A stretch of DNA of 64,000 bases from Alkalispirochaeta americana (GTDB lineage Bacteria; Spirochaetota; Spirochaetia; DSM-27196; Alkalispirochaetaceae). Positions 25,843 to 33,904 of the stretch are shown piece after piece (within the stretch, counting starts at the first letter, position 1; each line of letters opens with the position of its first letter). A model generated the notes under the pieces. That model was not told the origin of the DNA. It made no database searches and worked only from the letters and a program-made list of their open reading frames with translations. Location: assembly GCF_900156105.1 (NCBI RefSeq), contig NZ_FTMS01000008.1:98527-162526 (forward strand). The letters are read 5' to 3'. Made by a program: the position numbers and the translations under genes.

Positions 25843-26738
25843 TCGGACCCTACGCAGCCCGGCCATCCCGGCGAGTTTCCGCGCTTGATCTGCTGCTCCT
25901 GGCGTTGCTGGCAGTTGCGGCGGTTCGGATCGGCCTCCCCCTCATCAGCGGGGGAGGCTACCGCTGGGACTGGTCCGTGATCGGCCGCTACACCCTGCGG
26001 CGCGATCCCGCAGGCCGACTGGTTCCCAATGTATTACTCCAGGGGCTCTTCACAACCCTGCGACTCTCCATCTGGTCAGCGATCCTGGCTGTGGTGATCG
26101 GTCTGGCCATGGGAATCCTGGCAACCCGGAAGCGTCTTCTGGCACGAATGATCACCCGAACCTACGTGGAGTTTGCCCGAAACACACCTCCCCTGGTGCT
26201 GGTCTTCCTCTTCTACTTTTTTCTGGGAGAGCAGATAAACGCGATTCTGGGAATTGAACGCTGGGCATCGCAGCTCACACCCCTGGGAGCCAGGGTGGTG
26301 AGCATTCTCGCAGCACCACCCCGACAGCTCCCGGCCTTTGTCTCGGCCGTGATCACCCTGGGAATTTTTGAGGGAGCCTATCTCACAGAGATTATCCGTG
26401 CCGGAATTCAATCGGTTCCACGAGGCCAGAACGAGGCAGCCCAGGCCCTGGGGCTCACCGGGATTGACCGCTACCGCTACGTGGTGCTTCCCCAGGCCTG
26501 GCGTGTTGTCCTCCCCGCTGCGGTGGGACAGTTTATCTCGGTCATCAAGGATTCCAGCATCGTGGCGGTCATCTCTATTCCGGAACTCACCTTCCAGGGG
26601 CTGGAAGTAATGGCAGGAACCTACCGCACCTTCGAGATCTGGATTACCATCGCCGTGATGTACTTTCTCTTGAGTTCCCTCTGCTCCTGGACGGCCCACC
26701 GAATGGAACTACGCCTGAACCGCACCGTTGCGACATGA
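25839..26738 (+). CDS. Polar amino-acid ABC transporter permease 2
   Basis: 299 residues, paralogous to the first permease: TYVEFARNTPPLVLVFLFYF, then GAYLTEIIRAGIQSVPRGQN, the coupling loop EAAQALGLTGIDRYRYVVLP, and IKDSSIVAVISIPEL. With the first permease it should form the heterodimeric membrane channel. A TTG start overlaps the binding-protein stop codon. The 3' end overlaps the convergent MATE gene by 30 bases (26709-26738), so the two transcripts are antisense at their ends. Confidence 0.91.
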   Translation: MIGPYAARPSRRVSALDLLLLALLAVAAVRIGLPLISGGGYRWDWSVIGRYTLRRDPAGRLVPNVLLQGLFTTLRLSIWSAILAVVIGLAMGILATRKRLLARMITRTYVEFARNTPPLVLVFLFYFFLGEQINAILGIERWASQLTPLGARVVSILAAPPRQLPAFVSAVITLGIFEGAYLTEIIRAGIQSVPRGQNEAAQALGLTGIDRYRYVVLPQAWRVVLPAAVGQFISVIKDSSIVAVISIPELTFQGLEVMAGTYRTFEIWITIAVMYFLLSSLCSWTAHRMELRLNRTVAT

Positions 26739-28121
26739 CCCTCCCTCTCCAGAGGATTTTATGAGCCCCAGAGCAATAACACAGGCCACTACCTCGGCAA
26801 TAACCGGGGTGAGCCATATCCCTGGAACCCCCAGCCACAGGGGAAGAAGAAGAATCCCCGCAACAGGCAACACAAGCCCTCGCGCCAGGGCGATCACCAG
26901 AGATTTTCCGGCCTCTTCCCGGGCAGTAAAATAGACCGAAGCGATAATACCCAGGGGCATACACAGCGCCACCCAGCGGAAAAACGATGCGGCCTCAGCG
27001 GCTACCCTCTGGGCCTCACCATGGCCGGGCAGAAAGACCCCGGCAATCATCCGGGCCGGGGCCCCCAAAGAAAACCAGAGAAGAACCCCCACCAGAAAGG
27101 AAACAACCAGAGTGATTTCCAGGGCCCGGCGCACCCGCAGAACCTCCCCCGCTCCGTGGTTGTAGCTGAAAACAGGCTGAACACCGCTCCCCAGGCCAAG
27201 CACAACCATCACCCCCAGCATCACCGGATACTGAACAACGGTAAATGCAGCAACCCCCAGGGCACCCAGAAAGCTCAAGAGAACCCGGTTGAACAGGAAC
27301 GTGGTGACCCCTCCCGAGAGAGAATTAAGCAGCTCCGAGGCGCCGTTTCTGCAGATGGTGATCAGAGTCCGGGCATCCCTCACGGGACGCCCCAGGGAAA
27401 GCCCCGGCGTTCCACGAAGAGTCTTGACCAGAAAATAGCCGAAAAAAACCAGGGCTGCCCCGGTCTGGGAGATACCCGTTGCCCAGGCCGCACCGATAAT
27501 TCCGAAGTCCAGCACAAAGAGAAAGAGATAATCCAGAAAAATATTCACCAGGGCGCTTCCGGCCATGACAAGACTCGCCAGAGCGGCCTTGCCATCGTTC
27601 CGAACAGACTGCTCCAGGATAAAGACCAGAATCATCCCCCAAAAGAAGGGAAGCAACCCCAGAAGATAGTCCCGGACATACCCCGAGAGAACCTGGCCCA
27701 CCCCCAGAAACGCCAGCAACTGCGGCGTCAAAGCTGCGGTGATCACCGCACCGACGATACCCAGGAGAAACCCCAGGACAAGAATCGTTCCCAAAACCCG
27801 GGATGCGCTCCGGTGGTCTCCCTCACCCAGAAGAATCGCCGTACGGGCGTTTCCTCCTGTACCAATCATCACCGCCAGCCCCGCCACAAGCGCCACCAGG
27901 GGATAGAGAACGTTTACCGACGCCATTGCCTCGGGCCCCAGGCTTCGGCCCACCATGATTCCATCCACAATCTGATAGAGCGCCTGAAAGGCCATGGAAA
28001 TCACCGCTGGAGAGCCGTGACGAACTATCAGTTTTCCCACAGGCTCGGTGAGAAACTCCCGGCGGGCCGCACCCTCGGCAGGATCTATCTGAAGTGGGGC
28101 CAGTCTATCCATCGTTTCCAT
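26709..28121 (-). CDS. MATE-family efflux transporter
   Basis: 470 residues with twelve hydrophobic helices in two repeats, fitting the DinF/NorM-type MATE superfamily: SPAVISMAFQALYQIVDGIM with the following VGRSLGPEAMASVNVLYPLV is the family's helix 1-2 signature. It probably expels drugs or metabolites by Na+ or H+ antiport. Two start codons lie three codons apart (28121 and 28112). The 5' end overlaps the MarR gene by 17 bases, so the pair is one operon controlled by that regulator. Confidence 0.9.
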   Translation of the reverse strand: METMDRLAPLQIDPAEGAARREFLTEPVGKLIVRHGSPAVISMAFQALYQIVDGIMVGRSLGPEAMASVNVLYPLVALVAGLAVMIGTGGNARTAILLGEGDHRSASRVLGTILVLGFLLGIVGAVITAALTPQLLAFLGVGQVLSGYVRDYLLGLLPFFWGMILVFILEQSVRNDGKAALASLVMAGSALVNIFLDYLFLFVLDFGIIGAAWATGISQTGAALVFFGYFLVKTLRGTPGLSLGRPVRDARTLITICRNGASELLNSLSGGVTTFLFNRVLLSFLGALGVAAFTVVQYPVMLGVMVVLGLGSGVQPVFSYNHGAGEVLRVRRALEITLVVSFLVGVLLWFSLGAPARMIAGVFLPGHGEAQRVAAEAASFFRWVALCMPLGIIASVYFTAREEAGKSLVIALARGLVLPVAGILLLPLWLGVPGIWLTPVIAEVVACVIALGLIKSSGEGGSCRNGAVQA

Positions 28122-28587
28122 TGGTTTGATCCATTATTCGTCGTACCGACCCCACCAGTTGCCTCGACAACAGGGAAAACTCCCTTCGGGCATCGGCGGG
28201 AATCTCCTCAAGATATACCTGAAACTGTGCGGTCAACCGTTCCTCCAGCCGACCAAGCGTCTCCTGGCCCTTTTCTGTAAGGCTCAGCACCACCCGACGC
28301 CGGTCTTTTCTGTCCTGAGAACGATTAACCAGCCCCTGTTCTACCAGCGAGTGAACCATCACTGACACAGCCGCAGAGGAAACACCATAAATTCGTGACA
28401 GCTCTTTCAGACTGATGTCTCTGCTCAGGGAAAGCTCAAAGAGCATCATGTACCGCTCGGCCGTGAGGCCCTGCTCCCTGGCCAGGTCCGGCATCCACCT
28501 TACCACGGTCTGCCGCGTAAAAAGTGTGAGTGCGTTGACCATTTCCATGATTATCGATGCATCAGCAGGGGCAACCAGATCATCCAC
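28105..28587 (-). CDS. MarR-family regulator of the MATE operon
   Basis: 160 residues with the MarR winged helix: ISLKELSRIYGVSSAAVSVM is the recognition helix region, followed by the wing sequence NRSQDRKDRRRVVLSLTEKG, and a C-terminal dimerisation helix. It overlaps the MATE gene downstream and has AGAGGTT ahead of its ATG. A 27-bp inverted repeat lies just upstream of the start codon, a typical place for autorepression. The ligand is unknown, but regulation of the MATE exporter by its own substrate is the usual logic. Confidence 0.9.
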   Translation of the reverse strand: MDDLVAPADASIIMEMVNALTLFTRQTVVRWMPDLAREQGLTAERYMMLFELSLSRDISLKELSRIYGVSSAAVSVMVHSLVEQGLVNRSQDRKDRRRVVLSLTEKGQETLGRLEERLTAQFQVYLEEIPADARREFSLLSRQLVGSVRRIMDQTNGNDG

Positions 28588-28599
28588 AATTCAACCTCT

Positions 28600-28626
28600 T
28601 TAATGATTAAGTGATTTAACCATTAA
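28600..28626. promoter_or_regulatory. MarR operator
   Basis: Inverted repeat TTAATGATTAA, 5-base spacer, TTAACCATTAA (10 of 11 positions symmetric). It lies 13 bases upstream of the MarR start codon and also upstream of the divergent XRE gene, so it may control both directions. Confidence 0.7.
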
Positions 28627-28660
28627 TGTGGCAACTGTGTTTTGTCAACCCTCCGACGCC

Positions 28661-28707
28661 ACAAAATGCAAAATATAGTTTACAAAATGCAATGCATAGA
28701 TTACACT
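28661..28707 (+). promoter_or_regulatory. Promoter of the XRE gene with 21-bp-spaced direct repeats
   Basis: TTTACA (28679-28684), 17 bases, TACACT (28702-28707). The sequence ACAAAATGCAA occurs at 28661-28671 and again at 28682-28692, exactly 21 bases apart, so the copies face the same side of the helix and the second overlaps the -35 box. Transcription would start at or very near the ATG at 28714. Confidence 0.5.
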
Positions 28708-28713
28708 GGTCTC

Positions 28714-28989
28714 ATGCTGAAGAATCAAAACTCGAGAAACCAGGTTCGCCAAAGCCGAACAGAGCAAGGAATGACCCAGGAAGAACTTGCGCACCAAGCC
28801 GGAATCACCCGGCAAACGGTGGGTCTCATAGAAAAAGGGACGTACAACCCCACCCTGGATCTGTGCCTCAAGCTCTGTGGTGTTCTGGGTAAAACGCTGG
28901 ACCAGCTGTTTTGGCCCGACAGCCTTGACGACCCCGGGACAACTCAGGAAAGACATCTCACAGGAGGGAAAAACCATGATAACCGATGA
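28714..28989 (+). CDS. XRE-family HTH regulator
   Basis: 91 residues, a single helix-turn-helix: VRQSRTEQGMTQEELAHQAG, then ITRQTVGLIEKGTYNPTLDL and LCLKLCGVLGKTLDQLFW. It is the short YgzD/Cro type that commonly controls an adjacent small membrane protein. The ATG at 28714 has no ribosome site, and the probable promoter puts the first transcribed base near this codon, so the mRNA is likely leaderless. Earlier in-frame ATGs fall inside the repeats and promoter. The 3' end overlaps the start of the membrane-protein gene. Confidence 0.85.
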   Translation: MLKNQNSRNQVRQSRTEQGMTQEELAHQAGITRQTVGLIEKGTYNPTLDLCLKLCGVLGKTLDQLFWPDSLDDPGTTQERHLTGGKNHDNR

Positions 28990-29416
28990 ACGACTCAACC
29001 AGGAAAACCGTCAGGTGGAGAGCATCATCTGCCATGTTCTCAAATGGGGGCTTTTCGCCCTGCTCCTCTACCGATGGATACTGCTCAGGCAGAATCTCCT
29101 GGAGACCCTTGATCTCTTTCTCCTTTGGGCAGGATCGGGGCTGGCAGAGTTCTTCCTCATGGCATCCCGAGGAATTCCTCTCACATATCCCGTGCAGACC
29201 TCCCGAAGAGAGCAGATTTTCTTCCTGGGGGTGGCCCCCCTGGCAGCAGCAGCAATTGCCGTGGCATCGCTCTTTCCTTTGGGAGCGTATCAGGGCATCC
29301 TTCACAGTCTGGGCATCTTCGGAGTTACCTACCTTATCGTGGTGATTCTTTTCTCTTCCTATGTGTCGATCACCCGACTCTGGGAAAAGCGCCACATCCA
29401 GGATGATCAGCCGTGA
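28976..29416 (+). CDS. Small membrane protein paired with the XRE regulator
   Basis: 146 residues with about four hydrophobic helices (WGLFALLLYRWILL, then LDLFLLWAGSGLAEFFLMAS, FFLGVAPLAAAAIAVASLF and GIFGVTYLIVVILFSSYVSI), an N-terminal charged stretch (ITDERLNQENRQVESIICHV) and a charged tail. It resembles DUF6773-type proteins that are encoded after short XRE regulators in many bacteria. The ATG follows CAGGAGG, and the gene begins inside the regulator's last codons. The function is unknown. Confidence 0.75.
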   Translation: MITDERLNQENRQVESIICHVLKWGLFALLLYRWILLRQNLLETLDLFLLWAGSGLAEFFLMASRGIPLTYPVQTSRREQIFFLGVAPLAAAAIAVASLFPLGAYQGILHSLGIFGVTYLIVVILFSSYVSITRLWEKRHIQDDQP

Positions 29417-29492
29417 CTCACCACCATGAGAAAAGAGGCGCACAGAGCGGCCGGGCATAACGGGGGCAAACCGAAGGGGGCACATAAAATTG

Positions 29493-29521
29493 TTGACAGC
29501 GCAACTAAACCGGTTTAGTTT
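29493..29521 (+). promoter_or_regulatory. Sugar operon promoter with LacI-type operator
   Basis: TTGACA (29493-29498) is followed by the perfect 18-bp palindrome AACTAAACCGGTTTAGTT (29503-29520), which fills the spacer and runs into the putative -10 (TAGTTT, 29516-29521). The central AAACCGGTTT is typical for LacI/GalR repressors, and a LacI-family gene closes this operon. Confidence 0.8.
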
Positions 29522-29631
29522 TGTTTATACACGCGGACGAGGACTGTGCTGAGCCACCATCGGGGATAAAACACCGACACCCCGATTGAAGCCGGCCTGC
29601 CTCAAAGCCGCATCATTCAAGGAGGTCACGT

Positions 29632-30903
29632 ATGAAAAAACAAACCGCTCCGGCTGTTCTGGCGGTCCTTTGTGTCGCAGCGTTCTGCGCCACGGTGCTT
29701 TTTTCGGGATGTTCCAAAGACGACGGCAGAGAGCACGTAACGCTCATGCAAAACAAGCCTGAAATCGACGCAATGCTGCAACGCTACGGCTCAGACTGGT
29801 CGCAACGAACCGGCATCGGCGTTACCATAAAATCCGTAGGCGGCGGAACCGGAGCCACCCTGGGACAACAGCTGCGCGCAGATTACGCAGCAGGGGAGAT
29901 GCCTGACATCTTTATTATCGCTGGTCCTGAGGATTACCGGGAATGGGAGAGCCTCATTCTGGATCTCTCCGATGAACCCTGGGTTGCCGATACATCTCTG
30001 GCCTTTACCCTGGAAGGCCGGGTCTATGGGTTTCCCGTTGCCCTGGAGGGATGGGGGATGGCCTACAACGCCGACCTTCTCCAAAAAGCCGGGATCGATC
30101 CCCGAGAGCTTGTCAATTATGACGCCTATCGACGGGCATTCCAGCGCCTGGATTCCATGAAATCCGAGCTGGGCATCGATTCGGTTGTCTCCATGGCTGC
30201 CTCGGCTGACATGGGCTGGGTTACAGCCCACCACAACTTCAACTCCCTGCTCTCCAACGGCCTGCCCTACGGAGATTTCTCGGTGGTAGAGGATCTTTTG
30301 AACGGCCAGGTGGACCAGCAACTCCTGGAGGAATACGCCGACTGGGTGGAATTGCTCTTTCAATACGCCGACAGAACCGTTTTGACCACCGGCAACTACG
30401 ACACCCAGGTTGGTGCCTTCGCCACGGGCCGTGCCGCTTTTCTGCATCAGGGCAACTGGGTTGATCCCAATCTGGAATCAGCCGGAGCTGAGTTTCCCCG
30501 GGCCTTCGCGCCCCACGGCTCACAGCACAGCGATACGGAGGGAATCTTTGTGTCAGCCCCCTCGTTCTACGTGGTCAACGCTGAATCACCCAACATTGAG
30601 GCGGCAAAGCAGTTTCTGCGCGATAAAGTCTACACCGACCAGGGACAGCAGTTCATGGTGGAAGAAGCAGGGATGATTCCCGCCTTCTCCAACATCGAAC
30701 GGAGTCCGGCAGGACAACTCTCGCAATCGGTTCAGGAATGGGCAGCCCGGGACAAGGTCTTTTCCTGGAATCAGTACCATTTCAGCAACGATTTCCGGGA
30801 TCAAAGCCTGGCGCCAATCTACAACCGTTTTGCCACAGGCCAGATCAACCGGGACGAGTTCGTCCGTCAATTGACCTGGACCTTTGAAACCCGGGAGCCC
30901 TGA
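29632..30903 (+). CDS. Sugar ABC transporter substrate-binding lipoprotein (family 1)
   Basis: 423 residues. A basic N-terminus, a hydrophobic segment and the lipobox FSGC mark a lipoprotein. The family-1 sugar-binding pattern is visible: AGEMPDIFIIAGPED, then GFPVALEGWGMAYNADLLQK, then GRAAFLHQGNWV, and C-terminal VNAESPNIEAAKQFLRDKVY. Which sugar is bound is not clear. It is the first gene of a unit with two permeases and a LacI-type regulator, behind an operator-bearing promoter. AGGAGGT precedes the ATG by a normal distance. Confidence 0.92.
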   Translation: MKKQTAPAVLAVLCVAAFCATVLFSGCSKDDGREHVTLMQNKPEIDAMLQRYGSDWSQRTGIGVTIKSVGGGTGATLGQQLRADYAAGEMPDIFIIAGPEDYREWESLILDLSDEPWVADTSLAFTLEGRVYGFPVALEGWGMAYNADLLQKAGIDPRELVNYDAYRRAFQRLDSMKSELGIDSVVSMAASADMGWVTAHHNFNSLLSNGLPYGDFSVVEDLLNGQVDQQLLEEYADWVELLFQYADRTVLTTGNYDTQVGAFATGRAAFLHQGNWVDPNLESAGAEFPRAFAPHGSQHSDTEGIFVSAPSFYVVNAESPNIEAAKQFLRDKVYTDQGQQFMVEEAGMIPAFSNIERSPAGQLSQSVQEWAARDKVFSWNQYHFSNDFRDQSLAPIYNRFATGQINRDEFVRQLTWTFETREP

Positions 30904-30936
30904 TCCCCCAAAATAAAGACAAACCCGACAGGTGCA

Positions 30937-31014
30937 CGGCTCACGTGTACCTGGTCTCAGAGACCAGCTTCAAAGCTGAGGGGGATACCCGGGATTGCCT
31001 GACCGGGTTCCCCC
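30937..31014 (+). promoter_or_regulatory. Cluster of intercistronic stem-loops
   Basis: Between the binding-protein and first permease genes are at least two stems: CTGGTCTC/GAGACCAG (about 30950-30966) and a long GGGGG..ACCCGG with CCGGGT..CCCCC (30980-31014). A weaker GGTGCACG/CACGTGTACC pairing lies before them. Such structures often keep binding-protein mRNA more abundant than the downstream permease mRNA. Confidence 0.5.
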
Positions 31015-31030
31015 GCATTCCGGAGATACC

Positions 31031-31948
31031 ATGACCAGAAACAGACACACAGCGACCTTTTGGCTTTTTCTTGCCCCGGTGCTGGTTGCCTTCGTAATGA
31101 TTGTCCTCATCCCGTTTTGCATTGGCGTGTACTACTCCTTCACGGACTGGAACGCCACGGCCCGGGCAGGCCAGGGAATCTCTTTTGTGGGACTGGCAAA
31201 CTACCGGTCCAGCTTCAGGGATCCAGGTTTTCTCTACTCCTTCCTCATAACGACCATCTACACCGTGGTAAACGTGGCGTTTATCAACACCCTGGCGGTA
31301 GTCCTGGCCCTGGCCGTCACGAGCAAGCTCAAGCTACGCACGGTCTACCGCATGGGCTTTTTCATGCCCTATCTCATCGGAGGGCTCATTCTGGGCTACC
31401 TCTGGCAATTCATCTTCAACAACGCCCTTCCTGCGGCGGGCCGGATTGTTCCATTTCTGGGCGCCCTGGCACGTCCGGAAAACCTTCTTCTTGGAGAGGT
31501 TCCTTCCTCGATTCTGGCACTGGTTATCGTGGGGAGCTGGCAGTACGCAGGCTATATCATGATGATCTACGTTGCCGCGATCGAGGCGGTACCAGGCGAA
31601 CTGCACGAAGCAGCAACCCTGGATGGGGCATCGGAGTGGCAGCGTTTCCGCACCATCACCGTCCCCATGATAGCCCAGGCCTTTACGGTCACCATGTTTC
31701 TTACGATGGTGAACTCCTTCAAGCAGTTCGATGTGAACTACTCTCTCACCGCCGGCGGACCGGCAACAACCTTTATGGGACGATCAATCTTTGGCACGGA
31801 GTTATTGGCCATGAACATCTATAACACCGCCTTCGTGGGCAACAACCTGGCAGCAGGACAGGCCCGGGCAGTCATATTCTTCATCGTGATCGTCGCATTC
31901 TCGATCTTTCAGGTACGAATCAACAAGCGCAAGGAGCTGGAACTATGA
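31031..31948 (+). CDS. Sugar ABC transporter permease 1 (MalF-like, CUT1)
   Basis: 305 residues, six helices: FWLFLAPVLVAFVMIVLIPF starts the domain, and the coupling loop reads EAATLDGASEWQRFRTITVP. The pattern fits the MalF/UgpA-type CUT1 family. The ATG at 31031 follows CGGAGAT. It overlaps the second permease gene by four bases (ATGA). The stem-loops just upstream may lower its expression relative to the binding protein. No ATPase is encoded in this operon, so the pair probably uses a shared MsmK/UgpC-type ATPase from elsewhere. Confidence 0.92.
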   Translation: MTRNRHTATFWLFLAPVLVAFVMIVLIPFCIGVYYSFTDWNATARAGQGISFVGLANYRSSFRDPGFLYSFLITTIYTVVNVAFINTLAVVLALAVTSKLKLRTVYRMGFFMPYLIGGLILGYLWQFIFNNALPAAGRIVPFLGALARPENLLLGEVPSSILALVIVGSWQYAGYIMMIYVAAIEAVPGELHEAATLDGASEWQRFRTITVPMIAQAFTVTMFLTMVNSFKQFDVNYSLTAGGPATTFMGRSIFGTELLAMNIYNTAFVGNNLAAGQARAVIFFIVIVAFSIFQVRINKRKELEL

Positions 31949-32805
31949 GCCGCTATACCCGGAAACGCCAGATCCTTTTCGAAACACTCATGGGGCTCCT
32001 TTTGATCCTCTTCCTCTATCCCTTCGCGATCGTCCTGATAAACTCCGCCAAGGACTCCTTCAGCGCAACCCAGTTTCCCCTGGCCCTTCCCAACAACTGG
32101 GGCCAGCTGTTTATCAACATGAGGACAATCTGGACGAGCCCCAGTGTCCGGTATTCCTCTTCCTTCTTCTCGTCGGTGGTGATCACCCTCTCGTCGCTAC
32201 TGGCGGTCACGATCTTCCCCGCCATGGCAGGATGGGTTCTGGTGCGAACCAAGACCAGACTCTCCCAGATCATCTTCTTCACCTTTGTAGCAGCCATGGT
32301 GATTCCCTTCCAGATCGTGATGTTTCCCCTGGTATCGTGGTTTCGCCTGGTCTTCGAGGTAACGGGATTCCGTCTGCTCCGCAGCTACCAGGGGATCATC
32401 CTTTCCTATCTGGGGTTCGGCTTGTCTCTCTCGGTCTTCATGTACCACGGCTTCATCAAGGGAATCCCCCTGGAGCTGGAAGAAGCCGCCATTATCGACG
32501 GGTGCCGTCTCCCCGAGGTTTTCGGCCGGATCATTTTTCCCCTGCTCACACCCCTCCATGCCACCATAGCGATCCTGCATGGCCTGTGGATCTGGAACGA
32601 TTTTCTCCTGCCCCTGCTCATACTGGGACGGGGAAACCGTCTGCAGACTCTTCCCCTGGCAGTAGCCAATTATGCGGGGGCCTTTGTGAAACAATGGGAT
32701 CTGATCCTTACGGCGATCCTCATGGCGATGCTTCCCGCGCTGGTTTTCTTCTTTTTTGCCCAGAAAAAAATTATCCGGGGAATGATATCGGGCTCGATAA
32801 AATAG
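31945..32805 (+). CDS. Sugar ABC transporter permease 2 (MalG-like, CUT1)
   Basis: 286 residues, six helices. The N-terminus reads LFETLMGLLLILFLYPFAIV, and the coupling loop is EEAAIIDGCRLPEVFGRIIF, as in MalG/UgpE-type proteins. It forms the channel together with the preceding permease, with which it shares an ATGA overlap. The LacI-type regulator gene follows within about 50 bases and is probably part of the same transcript. Confidence 0.92.
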   Translation: MSRYTRKRQILFETLMGLLLILFLYPFAIVLINSAKDSFSATQFPLALPNNWGQLFINMRTIWTSPSVRYSSSFFSSVVITLSSLLAVTIFPAMAGWVLVRTKTRLSQIIFFTFVAAMVIPFQIVMFPLVSWFRLVFEVTGFRLLRSYQGIILSYLGFGLSLSVFMYHGFIKGIPLELEEAAIIDGCRLPEVFGRIIFPLLTPLHATIAILHGLWIWNDFLLPLLILGRGNRLQTLPLAVANYAGAFVKQWDLILTAILMAMLPALVFFFFAQKKIIRGMISGSIK

Positions 32806-32860
32806 GCTGCCTGCCCTATAATTCGCGTACTACAGAATACAGACAGATGTGACACAGCAG

Positions 32861-33904
32861 ATGGGAAAAGTAACAATCCAGGCCGTTGCCGAAGCAACAG
32901 GCTTCTCAAAAACCACCGTCTCCTTTGCCTTCAACGACCCTGCCCGGATCGGCAAGGAGACCCGGGCAAAAATCCTCGCCGCAGCGACCGAACTGGGCTA
33001 CGTGCCAAACCCGGGGGCACGCAACCTCAGCAGGGGAAGCTACGGAACTATCGGATTGCTCTTGCCCCAGGTCATCCCCAAAGCGCTGGAGAACCCCTAT
33101 CTGTCCCTCATTATTCAGGGCATCGGCCAGGTCTGCGAGCAGGAAGGCCACACCCTGACCCTTATCCCTCCCATCAAGCAATCGCTCCTGCTGGGCGTAC
33201 AGAACGCAGCCGTGGACGGGCTGATCACCCTGGGACTTGAACCCGAACACGAGGCTGTGGAGCTTATCCAGCGACGATCCCTGCCCTTTGTCTCGATCGA
33301 TGGGAAAGCAGGCAACGGATTTCCCGTTGTGGGTATCCGCGACCGCGATCTGGCCCGGGAAGCCATGTCCCTCCTGATAGAAACAGGGCACCGCCGGATC
33401 GCCCTGGTCTCTCTGGTGGATGCCCGCGAGATGAGTGTCGGCTCCCATGTGCGGTCCGAACGGCTGGCGGGATATCGAGGGGTCTTTGAGGAGCACTTTG
33501 GCCATCCCGGAGAGTCCCGGAACAGCGGCAATCCCTGGCTGATTGAGCTGTCCTGCCAGACATCTCTCCAGGGAGGGAGAGAGCTGGTCGACACGTTGCA
33601 GACCCTGGATATCTTTCCCGACGCCGCAGCGGTCATGAGCGACATCGTGGCCATCGGGATGATGGATCGGCTTGCCGAGATTGGCATCACCATCCCTGAC
33701 CGGTTCAGTCTGGTCGGCTTTGACGATATCCCCGAATCGACGATCACCAGACCCCGGCTCACCACGATCTCCCAACCCGGACAGGACAAGGGCCGTGCGG
33801 CGGCAGAGACGCTGATGAAAATCATTCGGGGCGAAGCGGTTCACCCCGAGCAGGTCCTCCACGGCCGCCTTCTGCTACGGGAAACAGTGCGACGAGTGAT
33901 CTAG
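32861..33904 (+). CDS. LacI-family repressor of the sugar operon
   Basis: 347 residues from the ATG at 32861. The helix-turn-helix is VTIQAVAEATGFSKTTVSFA followed by the hinge-type LGYVPNPGARNLS, and the rest is a periplasmic-binding-like sensor domain with VGFDDIPESTITRPRLTTIS. A GTG four codons upstream (32849) is also possible; neither has a strong ribosome site, and MGKVTIQ is the more usual family start. The perfect palindrome in the promoter at 29503-29520 is the obvious target. Its stop codon shares the CTAG tetramer (33901-33904) with the stop of the convergent GNAT gene. Confidence 0.9.
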   Translation: MGKVTIQAVAEATGFSKTTVSFAFNDPARIGKETRAKILAAATELGYVPNPGARNLSRGSYGTIGLLLPQVIPKALENPYLSLIIQGIGQVCEQEGHTLTLIPPIKQSLLLGVQNAAVDGLITLGLEPEHEAVELIQRRSLPFVSIDGKAGNGFPVVGIRDRDLAREAMSLLIETGHRRIALVSLVDAREMSVGSHVRSERLAGYRGVFEEHFGHPGESRNSGNPWLIELSCQTSLQGGRELVDTLQTLDIFPDAAAVMSDIVAIGMMDRLAEIGITIPDRFSLVGFDDIPESTITRPRLTTISQPGQDKGRAAAETLMKIIRGEAVHPEQVLHGRLLLRETVRRVI

